Below, one piece after another: positions 59,023 to 64,000 of a DNA stretch of 64,000 nucleotides (positions are counted from its first letter, which is position 1; the number at the start of each line of letters is the position of its first letter). Under the pieces are notes generated by a model. It saw nothing but the letters and a program-made list of their open reading frames with translations. It made no database searches and was not told where the DNA came from. Source of the DNA: Streptomyces sp. SID13726 (GTDB lineage: Bacteria; Actinomycetota; Actinomycetes; Streptomycetales; Streptomycetaceae). Location: assembly GCF_010548375.1 (NCBI RefSeq), contig NZ_JAAGLY010000005.1:1-64000 (forward strand), written 5' to 3'. A program made the translations under genes and the position numbers.

Positions 59023-59366
59023 CCGCGGACTGCCGTCATGGCTTCGTCCAGTACGGCGGTCAGCTCGCGCAGGGCCTCCCGCGCGACGTCGGGATCCTCG
59101 TCCTCCAGCGTGCTCTGCGCACGCTCGAAACGAGAGGCCAGGTCGGGACGGCGGGCGATCTCGATGTCCCTGGCCCAGCGGAGGACCCAACTCTGTACGG
59201 GGCTCAGGGACTCCCACTTCACGGCCTTGGCGAAGGCATCGTCCTTCGTGGCCTGCATCTCCTCGAGACGGGCCGGAGCCACGACGGCGAGGGCCGTGCG
59301 CAGGGCGTCAGGGGTCTGCTCGGGGCGCGGGACCAGTTCCCGCCCGTGGTCGGCCAGCGTGCTCAT
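59019..59366 (-). CDS. DUF6247-like protein, putative antitoxin partner
   Basis: A 115-aa mainly helical protein. The sequence DALRTALAVVAPARLEEMQ, WVLRWARDIEIARRPDLASR and DVAREALRELTAVLDEA has the actinomycete DUF6247 layout. ATG 59366 has a GGAGGA site. It directly precedes the RelE-like gene with a TTGA overlap, the order antitoxin then toxin. Whether it neutralises the toxin or represses the promoter is unknown; no separate DNA-binding motif is visible. Confidence 0.7.
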   Translation of the reverse strand: MSTLADHGRELVPRPEQTPDALRTALAVVAPARLEEMQATKDDAFAKAVKWESLSPVQSWVLRWARDIEIARRPDLASRFERAQSTLEDEDPDVAREALRELTAVLDEAMTAVRG

Positions 59367-59428
59367 GGTGTCCTCCAGGAGTACCCCTGCCAGGGTATCC
59401 GGGCCGGACCGGGCGAGGGCTCGCATGC

Positions 59429-60301
59429 TCACACGGGCTCCTTCGGATTGGCTCGGCAGCCGCGGCAGCGGCCGGGGGTGGGGGAACGGAAGGCGAGGCC
59501 GCAGCCGTCGCAGGTCTTGAAGGGGTGTCTGGGCTCCGGCGCCGGTGAGGCCGGGGGCCTGGGCGGGGGAAGGGGCGGCAGCTGGGCCGTCAGGCGGTGG
59601 GCGAGGAAGGCGGCCGGGCGGATCAGGGGTTCGTTCGGGAGGTTCTCGGTGAGGGCGTGGCGTATGGCGGTGGGGGCGATGTCTCGCTCCAGCCACGCGG
59701 CGACGCCGGGGGCGAGGTGTTCCGCGTCTGTGGCGGACAGGAGGAGACGGGGGTCGCGGCGGCGGAGGCCGGCGAGGATGTCGATGGCTGCCTGGAGGAG
59801 GGCGGGGGAGGTGTATCCCGGCTGCGGCACGGCGGGGAGGCGCTTCTTGCGGGGAGGGGGCTTGTCCGCGGCAGGGTGCTGGGCGGCCCTGTTGGAGCTC
59901 TCGGTGGGGCTGGTGGTTCGGTGCCCTGGCCTGTTGCAGGAGACCGTGCGGGTGACCATCTGGCCGGTGGGGGTGCGTACGTGGGAGCGGCGGAGGTAGC
60001 CGTTGGCTTCGAGTTCACGGAGGGCGGCGGCGATGCGGGTGGGGCCCTCGGGGAAGCGGTTGGCGAGGGTCTTGATGTCGACAGCCGTGCCTGGTCGTAC
60101 CGACTGGATGTAGCACGCGAGCCCGATGGCGAGCAGCGACAACTCCTGGTGCTGGACGAGGTGGTTGCCGATCACCGTGAAGTTCTCGGTGTGGCGGGCG
60201 TTGTCGTGGACCACGCCGGAGTGGGGTCGCGCGTGGGGGTGGTTTTTGCCCGGTACGCGGGACTGGGCGCGCGTGGGCGCACTAGGATTTTCGGTATCCA
60301 T
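59429..60301 (-). CDS. Winged-helix (replication-/plasmid-type) protein with C-terminal zinc ribbon
   Basis: A 290-aa protein. After a basic N-terminus, residues about 40-130 form a MarR-like winged helix (LSLLAIGLACYIQSVRPGTA; IAAALRELEANGYLRR). A Pro/Lys-rich hinge follows, then a helical domain (ALLQAAIDILAGLRRRDPRL) and a zinc-ribbon end (CDGCGLAF...CRGCRA). This helix-turn-helix type is common in Streptomyces accessory regions and plasmid-related loci. ATG 60301 is the likely start. Divergent from the XRE gene across a 374-bp control region. Confidence 0.78.
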   Translation of the reverse strand: MDTENPSAPTRAQSRVPGKNHPHARPHSGVVHDNARHTENFTVIGNHLVQHQELSLLAIGLACYIQSVRPGTAVDIKTLANRFPEGPTRIAAALRELEANGYLRRSHVRTPTGQMVTRTVSCNRPGHRTTSPTESSNRAAQHPAADKPPPRKKRLPAVPQPGYTSPALLQAAIDILAGLRRRDPRLLLSATDAEHLAPGVAAWLERDIAPTAIRHALTENLPNEPLIRPAAFLAHRLTAQLPPLPPPRPPASPAPEPRHPFKTCDGCGLAFRSPTPGRCRGCRANPKEPV

Positions 60302-60675
60302 CGGGAAGAGGGTCCGTTCTTCCTTGGTGGTCAGGCCCTCGCCTTGGGATTGCACTCCCGGCGAGGGCCGACGCATGTCTGGGGTTGTCGGTCTTGCTGC
60401 GCTGAGCGTAAGGCAGGCAACCGGTCCCGAATCCAGCCGAGTTGGGCATATTCACCCTCGCGGGTGAGTTTGCCCGGCGGGAGGGAGGGGTGGGGCTTGG
60501 TGGGGTCCTTTTCTCCCCGTGGGTGGTGCATAGGGAGCGCAGGTCACACCGGAACGCGGCCCCTCGGATTCCGGCGCAGCGGTTGTCCAGGCCTTGTCCA
60601 GAGGTGTCCGGACTGTCCGGAGTACGTGTACGGGTAGGGGCGTTGCGGCACGGTCGTACGACGGAGGGGTGCGGG
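60302..60675. promoter_or_regulatory. Divergent control region with GTCC repeats and palindrome
   Basis: 374 bases without a gene. A 9-bp hairpin (GCCCTCGCC/GGCGAGGGC, 60335-60368) and CACCC-TCGC-GGGTG (60453-60466) lie nearer the winged-helix gene. Before the XRE gene, TGTCC(A/G)G occurs four times at 9-11-bp spacing (60584-60620), the last two forming the perfect palindrome TCCGGAC-T-GTCCGGA (60607-60621), a good operator candidate. Confidence 0.55.
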
Positions 60676-61551
60676 ATGTCGGTGGAGTCGGAGGCGGGAC
60701 GGCTCAAGACGGAGGCGGACGAGCCGGGTTGGGAGGTGGATCCGGACGACGACTGGGGGCTGGCCGTACTTGCCACGGTGGGGCGGCAGTTGAGGCTGCG
60801 ACGGGAGGCCGTGGGGCTGCGCGTGCCCGACTTCGGGGAGGCGGTCGGGTACGGCGAGGACATGGTCTACAAGATCGAGGCGGGTAAGCGGATTCCTAGA
60901 AAGGAGTATCTGGACCGGTCCGACGAGGTGTTGGACGCGGGCGGGCTGATCTCGGCGTCCTGGGAGGACGTGAAGAAGGTCCGGTACCCGAAGAAGGTGC
61001 GGGACCTGGCGACGCTGGAGGAGAAGGCGGTCGAGATCGGGGTGTATGTGTGCAGCAGCATTCCAGGCCTGCTCCAGACGCCCGACCACGCACGGGCCCT
61101 ACTGGGATCCTGGCTGCCCGTCTACGCGCCTGAGGATCTGGAACGCCGTGTGGCCGCCCGGATGGCCCGGCAGTCGGTCTACGAACGCTCGCCGGCTCCC
61201 ACCCTCGCCTTCGTCCTGGAAGAGGCGACGCTGCACCGCGGGGTTGGAGGCACAATGGTGCGGCGACAGCAGTTCGAACGTCTGCTGGAGGTGGGGCGGT
61301 TGCCCAACGTCACGCTTCAGGTGATGCCGTTGGACAGTCCACCGCATCCGGGCATGAGCGGGAGAATCGAGTTGCTGAAGTTCGAGGACGGCACCGCCGT
61401 CGGACGCTGCGACGGAGCGTTCAACGGCCGCCCGGTCTCGGACCTGAGGGAACTGCGGATCCTCGAGCTGCGATACGGCACCATCCGGGCCCAGGCTCTT
61501 CCCCCGGGGGAGTCGGCGGCCCTCATCGAGCGACTGCTGGGAGAAACATGA
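60676..61551 (+). CDS. XRE-family regulator with DUF5753 domain (WhiJ-like)
   Basis: A 291-aa regulator. The HTH_XRE domain (about residues 30-85, LRLRREAVGLRVPDFGEAVG; MVYKIEAGKRIP) is followed by DUF5753 (about 105-285), with VYVCSSIPGLLQTPDHARAL and the LPNVTLQVMPLDS motif. Streptomyces carries many such regulators paired with small DUF397 proteins, of which WhiJ and the abaA locus affect development. ATG 60676 has a GGAGGGG site. Its stop overlaps the DUF397 start by ATGA. The palindrome upstream is a candidate autoregulatory site. Confidence 0.9.
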   Translation: MSVESEAGRLKTEADEPGWEVDPDDDWGLAVLATVGRQLRLRREAVGLRVPDFGEAVGYGEDMVYKIEAGKRIPRKEYLDRSDEVLDAGGLISASWEDVKKVRYPKKVRDLATLEEKAVEIGVYVCSSIPGLLQTPDHARALLGSWLPVYAPEDLERRVAARMARQSVYERSPAPTLAFVLEEATLHRGVGGTMVRRQQFERLLEVGRLPNVTLQVMPLDSPPHPGMSGRIELLKFEDGTAVGRCDGAFNGRPVSDLRELRILELRYGTIRAQALPPGESAALIERLLGET

Positions 61552-61760
61552 TCCGCAAGCCCACTGCCGGTGACGCCTCCGAGCTGGCGTGGTTCAAGAG
61601 CAGCTACAGCGACGGCCCCGACGGGGACTCCTGCGTCGAGATCGCCAACACCCCCACCACGATCCACGTCCGAGACTCCAAGTACCGCGACGCCGGCCCC
61701 CGCCTGGCCCTCGCGCCGCAGGCCTGGGCGGACTTCGTGGGGTACGCCTCGGGCAGCTGA
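61548..61760 (+). CDS. DUF397 small partner of the XRE regulator
   Basis: A 70-aa DUF397 protein. The signature is WFKSSYSDGPDGDSCVEIA and VRDSKYRDAGPRL...WADFV. In WhiJ-like systems the small protein antagonises the DNA-binding partner. Coupled to the regulator gene through an ATGA overlap. It ends next to the vapB relic. Confidence 0.92.
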   Translation: MIRKPTAGDASELAWFKSSYSDGPDGDSCVEIANTPTTIHVRDSKYRDAGPRLALAPQAWADFVGYASGS

Positions 61761-61863
61761 TCAGTCGCCCTCCGACGTCGTCGGCGCGCGGTTGATGGTG
61801 TCCCGTTTACTGCTGGGCGGAGGTCAGCATGTCGTCGTCGATGTCGATCGGCGTCCTGGACAT
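61761..61863 (-). pseudogene. Degenerate vapB antitoxin remnant
   Basis: From ATG 61863, with a GGAGGT ribosome-binding site, the frame reads MSRTPIDIDDDMLTSAQQ and stops at TAA (61807-61809). That is the N-terminus of VapB-family antitoxins. One base off, the next stretch (61785-61808) reads KRDTINRA, the following VapB segment, so a short internal deletion and frameshift broke the gene; the linking LGTxT part is gone. No vapC toxin gene is present. Confidence 0.72.
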
Positions 61864-61937
61864 GTGACCTCCGGCCTGGAACCCCAGCGGGACGACGGCG
61901 GCGAGTAACCCCGTCGGTGCTCTCGGGACAGCCGAGG

Positions 61938-63644
61938 CTAGCCGCCGAAGCGCTCCTTGTACGTCTCCAGGTCCTCGTCGGTCAGCTTGGCGAAGAGGAC
62001 CGGGGGGACCGTGAAGGGGATGCCTGGGGTGAGGGTGGTGAGGGATTTTGCCTCGGCCGGGGTGGTCCAGGTCGCGGTGTCGTTCTCCAGGGTGAACGCC
62101 TCACGCATGACCTTCGCCGTGGCCGGGATGAAGGGTTCCGAGACCACCGCGTAGAGGTGGATCAGGTTCATCGCGGTGCGCAGGGTGAGGGCCGCGGCGG
62201 GCTGGTCGGTCTTGATCTCCAGCCAGGGGGCCTTCTCCTCCAGGTAGGAGTTGCCGGCCGACCACAGGGCGCGCAGGGCCGCCGCCGCCTTGCGGAACTG
62301 GAGGGACTCCAGCTGCGACTCGTACTCCGCGAGGAGCTCCGCGATCTGCTCGCCGAGCCGGGTCTCCGCCTCGCCGGGCTCGCCGCCCGCGGGAACCTCG
62401 TCGCCGAAGCGCTTCTTGGAGAAGGAGAGGACGCGGTTGACGAAGTTGCCGAGGGTGTCCGCCAGATCCTTGTTCACCGTCGCCGTGAAGTGCTCCCAGG
62501 TGAAGGACGAGTCGTCCGACTCCGGGGCGTTGGCGATGAGGAAGTAGCGCCAGTAGTCGGCGGGGAGGATCTCAAGAGCCTGGTCGGTGAAGACGCCCCG
62601 CTTCTGGCTCGTGGAGAACTTCCCGCCGTAGTACGTCAGCCAGTTGAAGGACTTGACGTAGTCGACCTTCTTCCACGGCTCGCGGACACCCAGCTCGGTC
62701 GCCGGGAACATCACCGTGTGGAACGGGACGTTGTCCTTCGCCATGAACTCGGTGTAGCGGACCTCCGCGTCCACGTCGTACCACCACGACTTCCAGTCGC
62801 GGGTCGACGGGTCCTCGTCCGACCACTCCTTCGTCGCCGCGATGTACTCGATCGGGGCGTCGAACCAGACGTAGAAGACCTTGCCCTCCGCCGCCAGCTC
62901 CGGCCAGGTGTCGGCCGGTACCGGCACGCCCCAGTCGAGGTCACGGGTGATCGCCCGGTCGTGCAGGCCCTCGGTGAGCCACTTGCGGGCGATGGAGGAG
63001 GACAGGTGCGGCCACTCGCCCTCGTGGGCGGCCACCCACTCCTCGACCTCGTTCTGCAGCTTGGACTGGAGGAGGAAGAGGTGCTTGGTCTCGCGGACCT
63101 CCAGGTCGGTGGAGCCGGAGATCGCCGAGCGCGGGTTGATCAGGTCGGTGGGGTCCAGGACCCGGGTGCAGTTCTCGCACTGGTCGCCGCGGGCCTTGTC
63201 GTAGCCGCAGTGGGGACAGGTGCCCTCGACATAGCGGTCCGGCAGGAAACGGCCGTCGGCGGGCGAGTAGACCTGGCGGATCGCCCGCTCCTCGATGAAG
63301 CCGTTCTCGTTCAGCTTGCGGGCGAAGTGCTGGGTGATCTCGACGTTCTGCTCGCTGGAGCTGCGGCCGAAGTAGTCGAAGGCCAGCGCGAAGCCGTCGT
63401 AGACCGCCTTCTGCGCGTCGTGCGCCTGCGCGCAGAACTCGGCGACCGGGAGCCCGCGCTCCTTCGCCGCCAGCTCGGCCGGGGTGCCGTGCTCGTCCGT
63501 CGCGCAGATGTAGAGGACATCGTGACCACGCTGGCGGAGGTACCGGGAGTACACGTCCGCCGGGAGCATGGACCCCACCATGTTGCCCAGGTGCTTGATC
63601 CCGTTGATGTACGGAAGGGCGCTGGTGATGAGGTGTCGAGCCAT
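61938..63644 (-). CDS. metG: Methionyl-tRNA synthetase
   Basis: A 568-aa class I synthetase charging initiator and elongator tRNA-Met. The HIGH-type motif appears as GIKHLGNM, the zinc-binding CP domain as CPHCGYDKARGDQCENC, and the KMSKS loop as GKFSTSQKRG. The anticodon-binding helical domain ends the protein; no C-terminal tRBD extension is present. The four-cysteine knuckle and the KFSTS form assign it to a double-knuckle-related branch (MetRS1/archaeal-like lineage). ATG 63644 starts with MARHLITSALPYING. Monocistronic. Confidence 0.96.
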   Translation of the reverse strand: MARHLITSALPYINGIKHLGNMVGSMLPADVYSRYLRQRGHDVLYICATDEHGTPAELAAKERGLPVAEFCAQAHDAQKAVYDGFALAFDYFGRSSSEQNVEITQHFARKLNENGFIEERAIRQVYSPADGRFLPDRYVEGTCPHCGYDKARGDQCENCTRVLDPTDLINPRSAISGSTDLEVRETKHLFLLQSKLQNEVEEWVAAHEGEWPHLSSSIARKWLTEGLHDRAITRDLDWGVPVPADTWPELAAEGKVFYVWFDAPIEYIAATKEWSDEDPSTRDWKSWWYDVDAEVRYTEFMAKDNVPFHTVMFPATELGVREPWKKVDYVKSFNWLTYYGGKFSTSQKRGVFTDQALEILPADYWRYFLIANAPESDDSSFTWEHFTATVNKDLADTLGNFVNRVLSFSKKRFGDEVPAGGEPGEAETRLGEQIAELLAEYESQLESLQFRKAAAALRALWSAGNSYLEEKAPWLEIKTDQPAAALTLRTAMNLIHLYAVVSEPFIPATAKVMREAFTLENDTATWTTPAEAKSLTTLTPGIPFTVPPVLFAKLTDEDLETYKERFGG

Positions 63645-63799
63645 CGGGGGCTGCTCCCAGGTCGGGTGGTTTCAAACGTGTGCTTGCGAACCTTGAAATC
63701 GTATCCGACACGGGTGGGCCGCCCGCTTCCCGTTTTAGGGGGTGGGAAGGGGGCGGCCGCTTGTCTCCGAGGGGGGTGCGGTGGTGCGGTGCTACGGCG

Positions 63800-64000
63800 T
63801 CACGGGCGCCAGTTCGCCAGGATGCCCTCGTAGATCTCCGTGTCCGTGAGCTCCTTCGGGGTCTCGCCCGCGAGGAAGTGGGAGGTGTTGGGGAGCTTGA
63901 GCTTGCGGAGGTAGTCGAAGGCCTTGTTCTCCGGGTCACCGAAGGCGACGAACGAGAAGAAGACCGTGGGGTGGGTCTTCGCCGCGGCCGTGAGGGCCTG
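63800..64000 (-). CDS. VWA-domain protein (TerY/TerF-like), 3' end only
   Basis: The last 66 residues of a protein entering from the right edge. The sequence VFFSFVAFGDPENKAFDYL, LPNTSHFLAGETPKELTD and EIYEGILANWRP matches the C-terminus of actinomycete von Willebrand A proteins of the tellurium-resistance TerY/TerF type. Domain content upstream cannot be seen. It ends 155 bp before the metG start. Confidence 0.78.
   Translation of the reverse strand, partial: QALTAAAKTHPTVFFSFVAFGDPENKAFDYLRKLKLPNTSHFLAGETPKELTDTEIYEGILANWRP

Noticed and set aside
61917..63833. 638-codon plus-strand frame opposite metG
   Set aside because: Antisense shadow of the methionyl-tRNA synthetase gene caused by high GC3; no family resemblance.
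1..64000. tRNA, rRNA, CRISPR arrays, insertion sequences
   Set aside because: No T-loop-type GGTTCRANTCC segments in a cloverleaf context, no regularly spaced repeats with unique spacers and no transposase-like frames were seen by eye; a covariance search would be decisive.

Overview
This window comes from a Streptomyces-type actinomycete chromosome. GC content is very high with strong third-position GC bias, GTG and TTG starts are common, genes are frequently coupled through ATGA/GTGA overlaps, and the content includes a proteasome activator, a K15-type DD-transpeptidase, XRE/DUF397 and DUF6247-type pairs, and twin-arginine intradiol dioxygenases. Two parS centromere sites (1166-1179 and 48449-48464) and two aminoacyl-tRNA synthetase genes suggest core chromosome, and from what is known of parS clustering in Streptomyces probably the origin-proximal part.

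Layout. 1-20.8 kb is mostly housekeeping: moeA (5' end outside the window), a TrkA-type K+ channel, a DrrAB-like ABC exporter, a quinone oxidoreductase, a low-complexity surface protein, the proteasome activator Bpa, a Ser/Thr kinase, an APH-like kinase, a PNPOx-like protein, a DevR-like response regulator, a branched-chain 2-oxoacid dehydrogenase operon (E1alpha, E1beta, E2), a hydrolase, a K15-like DD-transpeptidase, a GntR regulator coupled to an MFS transporter, an MDMPI-fold protein and a nitrilase-family amidase.

20.8-33.8 kb is the accessory highlight: a 12-gene, almost fully translationally coupled minus-strand cluster preceded by a possible 58-aa peptide gene and a divergent TrmB/LuxR-like regulator. 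It encodes three different ATP-grasp ligases, a haem-oxygenase-like diiron protein with its own [2Fe-2S] ferredoxin and YumC-type ferredoxin reductase, a ketopantoate-reductase-like enzyme, an SsuD-like flavin monooxygenase with a flavin reductase, and two exporters (MFS and EamA). There is no NRPS or PKS. I infer a small peptide-like or amino-acid-derived metabolite, made by ATP-grasp ligation plus two independent oxygenation systems and then exported; I cannot match it to a known product.

33.8-56.5 kb returns to ordinary genes: LURP-one-like protein, NHLRC2-like Trx-NHL protein, M18 aminopeptidase, a large acyl-CoA dehydrogenase, SseB-like protein, TetR/MFS drug-efflux pair around a perfect operator, pirin, a BRO-N protein, an AI-2E-family permease, a PAS-GAF-SpoIIE-HATPase regulator, aspS, two paralogous Tat-exported intradiol dioxygenases flanking an MFS permease, and a pectate lyase. 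56.5-61.9 kb is a patch of small accessory genes between the pectate lyase and metG: an NTase-like DUF6932 pair, a RelE-like/DUF6247 pair, an HTH protein, an XRE/DUF397 pair and a broken vapB antitoxin. The window ends with metG and the 3' end of a VWA protein. No rRNA, tRNA, CRISPR array, transposase or prophage was recognised.
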